From an uncultured Candidatus Melainabacteria bacterium (lineage in GTDB: Bacteria > Cyanobacteriota > Vampirovibrionia > Gastranaerophilales > Gastranaerophilaceae): 33,201 nucleotides of DNA. The position numbers were made by a program, and so were the translations under genes. The stretch lies in the NCBI GenBank assembly GCA_950096985.1, contig CATNBA010000017.1, positions 1 to 33,201 on the forward strand. The letters run 5' to 3'. Below the pieces are notes generated by a model, which was not told the origin of the DNA, made no database searches, and was given only the letters and a program-made list of their open reading frames with translations. Positions 7,749-15,690 of this stretch are shown here, one piece after another. Each line of letters opens with the position of its first letter. Within the stretch, counting starts at the first letter, position 1.

Positions 7749-8525
7749 TTAAGTGTTTTTGTTAATGAAAAATTTCTTCATATCATTTGAAATCTGAACA
7801 TTTTGTAAAGACATATGATATTTTCTCAAATTTGCTATAGCCTCCTGTTCTTCAAGTAAATCACGTTTTGGTACATTTACATTCGATTTTACTTTTTCGA
7901 ATTCAGAAGGAGTTTTTTTGTCAATAAATTTCGTAATAATATCATCAATATCATGTGAGCCTATACCGTATTTTGAAGAAACATCTGTTACCGTTGCCCC
8001 TTGAGGAAGTGAATAAAGCCAGTTTACCGTAAGTCTGTCTCCTTCGGAAATTGAATTAATTCCTCTCTGATGCGGAGTATACATAATGTCAGCAGGGTTA
8101 TGACTGTGTCCTAATCCTATAGCATGTCCGATTTCATGCAAAATAGTATGATAAACTTCCCCCTCATCCATATAATCAGAATGCACAATCCCCTCTGTCA
8201 AACCAATTGCAACTTCAGCCCCATAAAGCCTGTTAGCTCCGTCAAAACTGAAATAACAATGTCCAAGAGCTTTTCTCTCAACCCTTTTCCAATCCACATT
8301 AACATTTGATGCAAGAAGATTGTCAACAATATTAAAGGATACTCTGCCCTTTGTTGCATTCTGCCATTCATTAAGTGCTCTCACGACCATCTGCCTGTAT
8401 TTTCCGTCCTGCCCTTGTTTTGAGTAAAATTTCATAGGTGCAATATAAACATTTAAAGGCATAAATGTCCAGCGCATAATTTTACCATTCTTTAATGATT
8501 CACCTACGTAGGTATATTTTTTCAT
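7749..8525 (-). CDS. Matrixin-type zinc metalloprotease
   Basis: The 258-residue protein contains the full metzincin zinc site HEIGHAIGLGHS (H130, E131, H134, H140) and a Met-turn (DIMYTP, M148), which place it in the matrixin/M10-like peptidases. The upstream RALNEWQNATKGRVSF is the usual first strand and helix of that catalytic domain. About 85 residues follow the catalytic core and contain no recognised domain, although VTDVSSKYGIGSHDIDDII could be a small helical module. There is no signal peptide or membrane segment, unusual for a protease family that is mostly secreted. No Shine-Dalgarno sequence is present; the promoter suggests a leaderless transcript. The substrate is unknown. Confidence 0.85.
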   Translation of the reverse strand: MKKYTYVGESLKNGKIMRWTFMPLNVYIAPMKFYSKQGQDGKYRQMVVRALNEWQNATKGRVSFNIVDNLLASNVNVDWKRVERKALGHCYFSFDGANRLYGAEVAIGLTEGIVHSDYMDEGEVYHTILHEIGHAIGLGHSHNPADIMYTPHQRGINSISEGDRLTVNWLYSLPQGATVTDVSSKYGIGSHDIDDIITKFIDKKTPSEFEKVKSNVNVPKRDLLEEQEAIANLRKYHMSLQNVQISNDMKKFFINKNT

Positions 8526-8531
8526 ATTTTT

Positions 8532-8560
8532 ATTATATAATAAATTTTGATAAAAACCAA
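8532..8560 (-). promoter_or_regulatory. Promoter of the matrixin gene, predicted leaderless
   Basis: On the minus strand TTGGTT (8560-8555), a 17-base spacer and TATAAT (8537-8532) are followed by six bases and then the ATG. Transcription would start at the A of the start codon, and no ribosome site is present. Confidence 0.6.
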
Positions 8561-8631
8561 TGCCAAAGTTTTAAATAAAATATGCAATACTGCTTGGCAT
8601 GGCATAAAAACAGACTAAGGAGAGAATATTT

Positions 8632-8967
8632 ATGAACATTATGCAAATGATGAAACAAGCACAAAGCTTGCAAAAAAAATTAAAAGATACTCAAGCTGAA
8701 CTTGCTAATACTGAAATTATGGGCGAGGCAGCAGGCGGTGCAGTTATTGTGACTTGTGACGGACAAGGCAAATTCAAATCTATCAAATTAAAAGCTGAAG
8801 CAATTAATCCTGAAAACCCTTCATCTGTTGACAGTGAAACAGTAGAAATGCTTGAAGATATTATCTCAACTGCAATAAATCAGGCAAGCGAAAGAGCTTC
8901 AAAAGAAATGGAAAGCAAAATGAAAGCTGTTACCGGCGGTATTAATATTCCGGGATTAAATTTCTAA
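8632..8967 (+). CDS. ybaB: YbaB/EbfC nucleoid-associated protein
   Basis: This 111-residue protein is a small DNA-binding protein of the YbaB/EbfC family, which binds DNA as a dimer and is typically coded beside recR. The N-terminal helix (MMKQAQSLQKKLKDTQAELA) leads into the central sheet with GGAVIVTCDGQGKFKSIKL. The C-terminal helix contains LEDIISTAINQASERASKEMESKM. The length is standard. A strong ribosome site (AAGGAGAG) precedes the ATG. Its stop is one base from the recR start, so the two form an operon. Confidence 0.95.
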   Translation: MNIMQMMKQAQSLQKKLKDTQAELANTEIMGEAAGGAVIVTCDGQGKFKSIKLKAEAINPENPSSVDSETVEMLEDIISTAINQASERASKEMESKMKAVTGGINIPGLNF

Positions 8968-8968
8968 T

Positions 8969-9565
8969 ATGATTTACCCTAAATCAATAGCATCATTAAT
9001 AGAGCATTTTCAAAAATTCCCGTCAGTAGGACCAAAATCTGCTCAAAGAATGGCATTTTATCTTCTTAGGATGCCTATGTCTGAAGTGGAAAAATTTGCT
9101 CAAAGCATGATTAGTGCAAAACAAAATACAAAAACATGCGAAATCTGTTTCAATTTGTCTGCTTCAAGCCCGTGTGAGATTTGCCAGTCTTCACAAAGGG
9201 ATAAATCAACAATTTGTGTTGTGGCAGAAACAAAAGATTTGATTGCTGTTGAAAAAACAAATGAATTTAAAGGATTGTATCATGTACTGCAAGGACTGAT
9301 TTCTCCAATGGACGGCATAGGGGCAGACGATATAAGAGTTAAAGAACTATTAAACCGTCTGACATCAGATGAAGTCAAAGAAGTTATCCTTGCACTCAGT
9401 CCTTCAGTTGAGGGAGAGGCTACAAGTCTTTATTTAAGCAAATTAATTAAACCTTTCGGTATAAAAATTTCACGCATAGCATTCGGTCTGCCTGTAGGAG
9501 CAGATTTAGAATATGCAGATGAAATAACGATTGCAAAAGCAATAGAAGGCAGACGGGAACTCTAA
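8969..9565 (+). CDS. recR: Recombination mediator RecR
   Basis: RecR acts with RecF/RecO to load RecA on gapped DNA. The 198 residues show the family order: helix-hairpin-helix region (FPSVGPKSAQRMAFYLL), the four-cysteine zinc finger (CEICFNLSASSPCEIC), a TOPRIM domain beginning at ICVVAETKDLIAVE with YHVLQGLISPMDGIG, and a C-terminal Walker-like segment (RIAFGLPVGADLEYADEITIAKA). Length is as in E. coli (201). It follows ybaB with one base between stop and start, which is the conserved context of this gene. Confidence 0.97.
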   Translation: MIYPKSIASLIEHFQKFPSVGPKSAQRMAFYLLRMPMSEVEKFAQSMISAKQNTKTCEICFNLSASSPCEICQSSQRDKSTICVVAETKDLIAVEKTNEFKGLYHVLQGLISPMDGIGADDIRVKELLNRLTSDEVKEVILALSPSVEGEATSLYLSKLIKPFGIKISRIAFGLPVGADLEYADEITIAKAIEGRREL

Positions 9566-9577
9566 ACAGTTGCCCGA

Positions 9578-9606
9578 TTGTATTAAAAGTTTGTCTGCAA
9601 TAAAAT
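9578..9606 (+). promoter_or_regulatory. Promoter of the OppF-like gene, predicted leaderless
   Basis: TTGTAT (9578-9583), a 17-base spacer and TAAAAT (9601-9606) are followed by exactly six bases and the ATG at 9613. No Shine-Dalgarno sequence is found between recR and this start. Confidence 0.55.
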
Positions 9607-9612
9607 TATTTT

Positions 9613-10521
9613 ATGATTAAAATCAACGATTTATATGTGGAATATCAGGTTAATAAAGGTATATTCGGCGGCAAACAGACAATTCATGCTGTCAATGGAG
9701 TTACTTTAGAAATCAAAAAAGGTGAAATTCTTGCACTTGCAGGAGAATCAGGATGCGGGAAATCAACTCTTGCAAAATCAATTTTACAGCTTGAACCCGT
9801 AAAATCGGGCAGTATTACGTACGAGGCACAGGACTTACGTAAATTTGCCCAGATGGTTTTTCAAAACCCCTATGCAAGTTTGAACCCCAAAATGAAAATA
9901 GGTGATATTTTAAGAGAACCGCTTGAGATTAATACCGATTATTCCAAAGAAAAAATTAATGAACTGGTTAAAGAAAAAATTAAACTTGTAGGACTTGATG
10001 AAAGCTGTCTTGAACTTTATCCGCATGAATTTTCGGGTGGTCAGCGACAGAGAATTGCTATTGCAAGAGCTTTAATGCTTAACCCCGAATTTATTCTCGC
10101 TGACGAACCGGTTAGTGCTCTGGATGTTAGTATTCAGGCACAAATTATAAATTTAATAAAAGAATTAAAAGAAAACTTTGGTCTTACTTTTCTTCTTATA
10201 ACACATGATATGAGCGTAATTAAATATCTTGCGGACAGAACTGCCGTAATGTATCTTGGTGAAATTGTGGAAATCGGCAAAACTGAAGATATATTTGCAA
10301 ACCCTTTACATCCATATACAAAAGCACTGCTTGGTGCAGTTCCGAAAATCAATCAAAAAGATAAAAAAGTTTTATTAAAAGGTGATTTGCCATCTCCTGC
10401 CGACCTGCCGAAAGGATGCAAGTTCCACACTCGCTGTCCGAGAGTTATGGAAAAGTGTAAAACATGTCCACCCTGCGAGGTCGGGGCATCACATATTGTA
10501 AAATGTTTTTTGTATTGTTAA
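9613..10521 (+). CDS. Oligopeptide/dipeptide ABC transporter ATP-binding protein (OppF/DppF-like)
   Basis: This is a cytoplasmic ATPase subunit of a peptide-type ABC importer, 302 residues. Walker A is GESGCGKST (about 44-52), the Q-loop lies in MVFQNPYASLNP, the signature is FSGGQRQRIAIARAL, Walker B is ILADEPVSALD and the H-loop is LLITHDMSV. The C-terminal OppF-type extension has LHPYTKALLGAVP and the cysteine-rich CKFHTRCPRVMEKC. The segment between Walker A and the Q-loop is about ten residues shorter than in E. coli OppF. No permease, second ATPase or binding protein gene is adjacent, so its partners must lie elsewhere. Substrate specificity cannot be told. Confidence 0.9.
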   Translation: MIKINDLYVEYQVNKGIFGGKQTIHAVNGVTLEIKKGEILALAGESGCGKSTLAKSILQLEPVKSGSITYEAQDLRKFAQMVFQNPYASLNPKMKIGDILREPLEINTDYSKEKINELVKEKIKLVGLDESCLELYPHEFSGGQRQRIAIARALMLNPEFILADEPVSALDVSIQAQIINLIKELKENFGLTFLLITHDMSVIKYLADRTAVMYLGEIVEIGKTEDIFANPLHPYTKALLGAVPKINQKDKKVLLKGDLPSPADLPKGCKFHTRCPRVMEKCKTCPPCEVGASHIVKCFLYC

Positions 10522-10529
10522 ATCTGTGA

Positions 10530-10535
10530 TATAAT
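10530..10535 (+). promoter_or_regulatory. -10 box of smpB, predicted leaderless
   Basis: A perfect TATAAT sits six bases before the smpB ATG, overlapping no ribosome site. The -35 is weak (TTTTTG at 10507-10512 with a 17-base spacer). Confidence 0.5.
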
Positions 10536-10541
10536 CAGCAT

Positions 10542-10994
10542 ATGGACAGAAAAATCGTAACAACAAACAGAAAAGCTTTTCATGACTACAACATTTTGGA
10601 AAAATATGTAGCGGGAATTGTGCTGACAGGAACTGAAATTAAATCAATTCGTAAAAACGCAATCAACTTAAAAGACAGTTTTTGCAAAATTGAAGATAAC
10701 GAAATTTTTCTGTACAAATGCCATATTTCACAATATGACAAAGGAAACCGTTTTAATCATGATGCTGAACGGGTAAGAAAACTGCTTTTGACAAAAAAAG
10801 AAATTTTAAAAATGCAGACTAAAGTAAAACAGGACAGTTATACAATTGTTCCCCTGGAAGTCTTTTTGTCACATGGTTTTGCAAAGGTTGAAATCGGACT
10901 TGCGAAAGGTAAAAAACTTCACGACAAGCGTGATGATATCGCAAAAAAAGACCTTAAACGTGAAATGGACAGAGCTTCAAAAATAAAATACTAA
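10542..10994 (+). CDS. smpB: SsrA-binding protein SmpB (trans-translation)
   Basis: SmpB binds tmRNA and delivers it to stalled ribosomes. The 150 residues show the conserved beginning KAFHDYNILEKYVAGIVLTGTEIKSIR, described here in parts as HDYNILE and GIVLTGTEIKSIR. The core NLKDSFCKIEDNEIFLY and HISQYDKGNRFNHDAER follow, and the C-terminal tail is GKKLHDKRDDIAKKD, which becomes helical in the decoding site. Length is standard. The start ATG follows directly on a -10 box. The tmRNA gene itself is not in this window. Confidence 0.96.
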   Translation: MDRKIVTTNRKAFHDYNILEKYVAGIVLTGTEIKSIRKNAINLKDSFCKIEDNEIFLYKCHISQYDKGNRFNHDAERVRKLLLTKKEILKMQTKVKQDSYTIVPLEVFLSHGFAKVEIGLAKGKKLHDKRDDIAKKDLKREMDRASKIKY

Positions 10995-11069
10995 ATCACA
11001 AAGTAGGCGGTGTGACAAATTTTACCAATATTTAATAAGTTTGTGAATAAGCCGCCCAAGGGTAAAAAA

Positions 11070-11912
11070 ATGAAAGTCGTTATTCTGGGAAAAGGCGAAA
11101 TGCTCTTAAACCTTATTGAAGGCACAATTGATGCCGGCTGTGAGATTGCGGGCGTATTCAGATACGAAAGTACAATGCGCCGAAAATTTTCAGATTTTTT
11201 CAAAACATCACACGATTTAACCCTGATAAAACAATATAAGTTACACGAGATTAAATGCAAATCCGCAAACTCGGAACGCTTTAAAAATGAAATTTTAAGA
11301 CTAAATGCAGACATTATTTTAGTCGGAACATGGGGAGAAAAGCTAAAAAAAGAAATTATCGACCTTCCGACAATTGCGACAGTGAATGTTCACCCGTCAA
11401 TGCTCCCAAAATACAGAGGTCCAAACCCGTATTTACAAACAATTTTGCATAGGGAAACAAAATCAGGCATAACATTTCACCTTATGAATGAGGAATTTGA
11501 TAAAGGAGCAATTCTTTCTCAAAAAGAAATAAAAATTTTGCCTAATGATACAGGAAAGGAATTGAAAGAACGGACTGTTTTTCAGGCACGTTTGATGTGC
11601 GCAGAAGTCTTGAAAAAACTTGAATACGGTCTTGTAATACCGATTTCACAAAATGAAAATGAGGCAACATATTTTCCTAATATTAAACCTGAAGATATGA
11701 TGCTTGATTTTGAACAAGAAACAGCAGAAGAAATTCATGCAAGAATACGCGCCTTTCACCCCTGGCTGCCCTGCTACATAACTTATAAAGGCAAATATTA
11801 CATTCCAAACCCGTATAAGCTAAAAATAGTTAACAAGCCGACAGGCAAATTCTCAATTAAATGCAAATGCGGGAAATACCTTGAAATGCTTGAAGTGAAA
11901 CGATATCGTTAA
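11070..11912 (+). CDS. Formyltransferase-family protein (Fmt-like)
   Basis: The fold is that of 10-formyltetrahydrofolate-dependent formyltransferases such as methionyl-tRNA formyltransferase. The catalytic triad is visible as N106 and H108 (VNVHPSMLPKYRG) and D144 (EEFDKGAIL), almost the same spacing as in Fmt. I choose the ATG at 11070, seven bases after AAGGG, over a GTG at 11043; this gives 280 residues. It is about 30 shorter than Fmt, and the C-terminal region (IRAFHPWLPCYITYKGK) looks like a reduced Fmt C-domain ending in CKCGKYLEM. It may be Fmt itself or an enzyme acting on another amine such as a nucleotide sugar. No def gene is adjacent. Its stop overlaps that of hydG by four bases. 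Confidence 0.8.
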   Translation: MKVVILGKGEMLLNLIEGTIDAGCEIAGVFRYESTMRRKFSDFFKTSHDLTLIKQYKLHEIKCKSANSERFKNEILRLNADIILVGTWGEKLKKEIIDLPTIATVNVHPSMLPKYRGPNPYLQTILHRETKSGITFHLMNEEFDKGAILSQKEIKILPNDTGKELKERTVFQARLMCAEVLKKLEYGLVIPISQNENEATYFPNIKPEDMMLDFEQETAEEIHARIRAFHPWLPCYITYKGKYYIPNPYKLKIVNKPTGKFSIKCKCGKYLEMLEVKRYR

Positions 11913-13315
11913 AACTTGAAAGCTCTTTCGCCTTTTTCAATTTTTACAAGATTTTCTTTAACTTTTGCCTTTAAGTCACCCAGAGTTTCAACTTCTTTAG
12001 CAATTAATTTATCACCTATTGCCTTTGTTTCGGCAGATGCGTAATCTTGCAAATACTCTTTGAGTGTCATAACGGCATTCGGGTGGCAGAAATTTTGAAT
12101 TTGCTGTGACTTACAAATCTCCATAAACCTGTCGCCTGTTCTTCCACTTCCGTAGCAGGCTGTACAGAAACTTGGCAAATACCCGAGTTCCATTAGCCAT
12201 TTAATAACTTCATCAAGCGAGCGGCGGTCTGAAACATCAAACTGAGCAGATTCATCTTTTTCGGGCATGGGATTAAAATATCCGCCAACACTTGTTTTAG
12301 ACCCGCCCGAAACTTGTGAAACCCCGAGTTTTAAAAGTTTTGCACGACACTCTGCGCTTTCTCTTGTTGAAACAATCATGCCTGTATACGGAACGGCAAT
12401 TCTGATACAGGCTGTAATTTTTGCAAAGATATCGTCATCAATGCCGTTATCAAATTCATCAGGATTAATATCATCAGCTTTTTTAATACGCGGGACACTG
12501 ATTGTATGCGGTCCTACACCGTAAACAGCTTCAAGATGTTCAGCATGCATTAAAAGTCCCGCAAATTCATAACGATAACTTTCAAGTCCGAATAAAACTC
12601 CTAAACCAACATCATCAATTCCGCCCTGCATAGCTCTGTCCATAGCCTCGGTGTGATATTTATAATTGTGCTTAGGCCCTGTAGGATGAAGTGTTTCATA
12701 ACTTTCTTTGTTATAAGTTTCCTGAAATAAAATATATGTGCCAATTCCCGCATCATGAAGTTTTTTGTAATTTTCAACGGTAGTTGCCGCAATATTAACA
12801 TTAACCCTACGAATTGCTCCGTTTTTATGTTTGATTGAATAAATAGTATTTATTGATTCCAGAATATACTCAATAGGGTTATTCACAGGGTCTTCTCCCG
12901 CCTCAATAGCAAGCCTTTTATGCCCCATATCCTGCAATGCAATTACTTCCTGTTTTATTTCTTCCTGAGTAAGTTTTTTACGCGGGATACGAGTATTTTT
13001 TTTGTGATAAGGACAATATACACATCCGTTTACGCAATAATTTGACAAATAAAGCGGAGCAAAAAGAACTATTCTGTTTCCGTAATAGTCTTTTTTGATT
13101 TTTTCAGCAAGCGCAAATATTTCCTCATCTCTCTGACTGCTTGCCAAAAGAACAGATGCCTCTCTATGTGACAAGCCTTTACCAAGCTTTGCTTTTTCTA
13201 AAATTTCGTCAACAAGTTTTAAATTATCTTTATTCTCATCTGCATATTTTAACGTTTCAAGAATTTCATCATGTGAAATAAATTCTTCTGCGTTATGTGA
13301 TTTTTTATCGTACAT
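11909..13315 (-). CDS. hydG: [FeFe]-hydrogenase H-cluster radical SAM maturase HydG
   Basis: HydG cleaves tyrosine and supplies the CO and cyanide ligands of the [FeFe]-hydrogenase active site. The radical SAM cluster motif is CVNGCVYC within LSNYCVNGCVYCPYH (CX3CX2C). The C-terminal cluster follows the HydG-specific spacing CX2CX22C (FCTACYGSGRTGDRF to NFCHPNA), which distinguishes it from ThiH. Family segments include AIEAGEDP, QETYNKESYETLHPTGPK and VSGGSKTSVGGY. I choose the ATG at 13315, with AAGGAG eight bases upstream, giving 468 residues; a TTG at 13333 overlaps mnmA. HydE, HydF and the hydrogenase are not in this window. It is downstream of mnmA in one operon. Confidence 0.95.
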   Translation of the reverse strand: MYDKKSHNAEEFISHDEILETLKYADENKDNLKLVDEILEKAKLGKGLSHREASVLLASSQRDEEIFALAEKIKKDYYGNRIVLFAPLYLSNYCVNGCVYCPYHKKNTRIPRKKLTQEEIKQEVIALQDMGHKRLAIEAGEDPVNNPIEYILESINTIYSIKHKNGAIRRVNVNIAATTVENYKKLHDAGIGTYILFQETYNKESYETLHPTGPKHNYKYHTEAMDRAMQGGIDDVGLGVLFGLESYRYEFAGLLMHAEHLEAVYGVGPHTISVPRIKKADDINPDEFDNGIDDDIFAKITACIRIAVPYTGMIVSTRESAECRAKLLKLGVSQVSGGSKTSVGGYFNPMPEKDESAQFDVSDRRSLDEVIKWLMELGYLPSFCTACYGSGRTGDRFMEICKSQQIQNFCHPNAVMTLKEYLQDYASAETKAIGDKLIAKEVETLGDLKAKVKENLVKIEKGERAFKF

Positions 13316-13325
13316 ATTTCTCTCC

Positions 13326-14363
13326 TTAGACAATTATACCACCACCAATCAAATGACGGTCATTCAAGTCATAAATTACTCCCGATTGTCCGCGGGTAAT
13401 AGAATTTACGGGTTCAAAAAACTCAATATCCGCAAAATCATCAAACAGTCTTACGTGTGCTTTCTTATGCGGCATGTTGTAGCGAATTTTGACCCACGCA
13501 TCGAACTCTGATACGCTTGGACGATAAGTCAAATTTAAATCGCTGACTTTAACAATCTTTTTATAATTATCTTCCTCTCTGCCGACATAAACAACATTTT
13601 TTACAGAATCAATATCGATTACATACAGCGGATAAGGAGCAGCAATACCAATTCCTCTGCGCTGACCTACGGTAAATTTGTAAGCCCCATCATGTTCGCC
13701 CCATTTTTTTTCTGTAAGAATATCTATAAAATCGCCTTTTTTAGTGCCAAACTTATCAGTCAAAAAAGATTTTGTAGTAACAGGTTTTTGAATAAAGCAA
13801 ATATCCTGACTTTCTTTAGAATCTTTTGGCGGCAAGTCATAATCAATTGCCATTTGTTTTACCTGAGCTTTTTCATAATGATAAAGCGGGAAAATAGTTT
13901 TAGACAACTGTTTTTGCCCTAAACGATACAAGAAATAAAGCTGGTCTTTGTGTTCATCTTTTGCAGGATAAAGTTTATAAACTCCGTCCACACATCTTAC
14001 ATCAGCGTAATGACCTGTTGCAAAAACATCAGCCCCCAATTCATTAACAGCATAGTCAAATAAAACTCCCCATTTTATAAATTGATTACACATAATGCAC
14101 GGATTTGGAGTTTTACCGTTTTTGTAATCCTCTACAAAATAATTAATAACTTTTTCATTAAACTTTTCAACAGCATCAAAAACATGAAGTTCAATTCCTA
14201 GTTTATCAGCCACACGTTTTGCGTTATCAGGCACATTGCTTTCAAGCATTTTGCCCGTAAGTCCTATAACTTTATATCCCTGCTGCTTGAGTAAAAGTGC
14301 AGTAACAGAACTGTCTACTCCTCCGCTCATTGCAACAACTGCTGTTTTTTTATTTTCACTCAT
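13326..14363 (-). CDS. mnmA: tRNA-specific 2-thiouridylase MnmA
   Basis: MnmA makes 2-thiouridine at wobble position 34 of Lys, Glu and Gln tRNAs. The PP-loop AMSGGVDSS (about 11-19) activates the base with ATP. The catalytic cysteines are C92 in PNPCIMCNQFIKWG and C189 in SQDICFIQ. Further motifs are ATGHYADV, KDQLYFLYRL and VGQRRGIGI. The C-terminal beta-barrel ends with RGQSGVIYD. The 345 residues are slightly shorter than E. coli MnmA. The start lies six bases after a TATAAT box. An extra cysteine, C89, gives CX2C at the first site, as in several bacterial lineages. Confidence 0.95.
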   Translation of the reverse strand: MSENKKTAVVAMSGGVDSSVTALLLKQQGYKVIGLTGKMLESNVPDNAKRVADKLGIELHVFDAVEKFNEKVINYFVEDYKNGKTPNPCIMCNQFIKWGVLFDYAVNELGADVFATGHYADVRCVDGVYKLYPAKDEHKDQLYFLYRLGQKQLSKTIFPLYHYEKAQVKQMAIDYDLPPKDSKESQDICFIQKPVTTKSFLTDKFGTKKGDFIDILTEKKWGEHDGAYKFTVGQRRGIGIAAPYPLYVIDIDSVKNVVYVGREEDNYKKIVKVSDLNLTYRPSVSEFDAWVKIRYNMPHKKAHVRLFDDFADIEFFEPVNSITRGQSGVIYDLNDRHLIGGGIIV

Positions 14364-14369
14364 AAACTG

Positions 14370-14397
14370 ATTATACTCCTAACATTTTTATAGTAAA
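14370..14397 (-). promoter_or_regulatory. Promoter of mnmA-hydG, predicted leaderless
   Basis: On the minus strand TTTACT (14397-14392), a 16-base spacer and TATAAT (14375-14370) are followed by exactly six bases and the mnmA ATG. An AGGAG exists but lies upstream of the -10 box, so it would not be in the mRNA. Confidence 0.6.
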
Positions 14398-14420
14398 ATA
14401 AATTTATAAGGAGAAAAATT

Positions 14421-15689
14421 ATGGATATTAAAGCGGTAATTTTGGCAGCAGGCAAGGGAACAAGAATGAAATCAGACACACCAAAGGTTTTGCATAAAAT
14501 CTTTGAAAAACCTTTACTCGGTTATGTCTTAGATAATGTTAAAAACATAACAAATGAGGCATTTGTAATCGTTGGACACCATGCCGAAGAAGTTACCGAA
14601 TTCGTAAATAAAAACTATGAGAGCGCAAAAACAGTCCTTCAATCACCACAGCTCGGTACAGGTCATGCCGTTTCAATGGTATGCCCATCCTTAGAAAACT
14701 TTGAAGGTCAGGTAATAATTCTTTGTGGCGATACTCCTTTAATCACAGAAAAAACTTTAAAAGATTTTATTGATTATCATAACTCATGCAGTTCTGATTT
14801 GACAGTTATGAGTACAATTTTTGAAAACCCGACAAACTATGGCAGGATTATCAGAGAAACAGACAATTCACTAAAATGTATTGTTGAAGAAAAAGATGCA
14901 ACACCTGAACAAAAAGCGGTTAAAGAAGTTAACGCGGGCATTTATTGTCTTAACTGGAGCAAAATAAAATGCGCATTTTCACAGCTTACAAGCAATAATG
15001 CACAGGGCGAATACTATTTAACAGACATAATCAGCTGGGGCAAGAAAAACAACCTTAACGTAAACGCTTATATTTTAGGAAACAGTGACGAAATTTACGG
15101 CATAAATTCGCGCCAAAATCTTGCAACAGCAACAAAGATTATGAATGACAGAAAACTCGCAGACTTGATGGATAACGGGGTTACGATTGTAGACCCGTCA
15201 TCAACCTGGATTTCGGAAGACACAGAAATAGGCGCAGATACAATAATTTATCCTGCAACTTATATCGAAGGCAAAAATAAAATCGGACAAAAGTGCAAAA
15301 TCGGACCTTGTGCACATTTAAGAGGCAATGTCGAAATTGCGGACAACTGTAAAATCGGCAATTTTGTAGAAGTTAAAAAAGCAAAAATTGACCGTAATAC
15401 AAATGCCGGTCATTTGAGTTACATTGGAGATGCTCAACTTGGTGCACACGTAAACATCGGGGCAGGAACAATCACGGCAAACTACGACCCGATTTCAAAA
15501 ACAAAAAGCAAAACAATATTAAAAGATAATGTTAAAGTGGGCTCAAACACAGTTCTTGTAGCACCTGTAGAAATAGGCGAAGGGGCAAATATAGGCGCAG
15601 GCAGTGTAATAACTAAAAATATTGGGGAGTGGGCGCTTGCTCTGACACGTGCACCGCTAAGAATTATTGAAAAATGGGTTAAACATTAA
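14421..15689 (+). CDS. glmU: Bifunctional UDP-GlcNAc pyrophosphorylase / GlcN-1-P acetyltransferase
   Basis: GlmU carries out the last two steps to UDP-GlcNAc, used for peptidoglycan and lipid A. The N-terminal uridylyltransferase (about 1-225) has LAAGKGTRMKSDTPKVLH, QLGTGHAV and CGDTPLI. The C-terminal left-handed beta-helix (about 245-415) has hexapeptide repeats (IGPCAHLRGN, IGNFVEVKKA) and the acetyltransferase site region NAGHLSYIGDAQLG with GAGTITANYD. The 422 residues are about 30 fewer than E. coli GlmU, the loss being at the C-terminal tail. A strong ribosome site (AAGGAG) lies before the ATG. It is followed after one base by the MFS gene. Confidence 0.96.
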   Translation: MDIKAVILAAGKGTRMKSDTPKVLHKIFEKPLLGYVLDNVKNITNEAFVIVGHHAEEVTEFVNKNYESAKTVLQSPQLGTGHAVSMVCPSLENFEGQVIILCGDTPLITEKTLKDFIDYHNSCSSDLTVMSTIFENPTNYGRIIRETDNSLKCIVEEKDATPEQKAVKEVNAGIYCLNWSKIKCAFSQLTSNNAQGEYYLTDIISWGKKNNLNVNAYILGNSDEIYGINSRQNLATATKIMNDRKLADLMDNGVTIVDPSSTWISEDTEIGADTIIYPATYIEGKNKIGQKCKIGPCAHLRGNVEIADNCKIGNFVEVKKAKIDRNTNAGHLSYIGDAQLGAHVNIGAGTITANYDPISKTKSKTILKDNVKVGSNTVLVAPVEIGEGANIGAGSVITKNIGEWALALTRAPLRIIEKWVKH

Positions 15690-15690
15690 A

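Noticed and set aside
12267-12524. Plus-strand open frames inside hydG, including one of 85 codons.
   Set aside because: They are antisense to conserved HydG motifs and lack any support.
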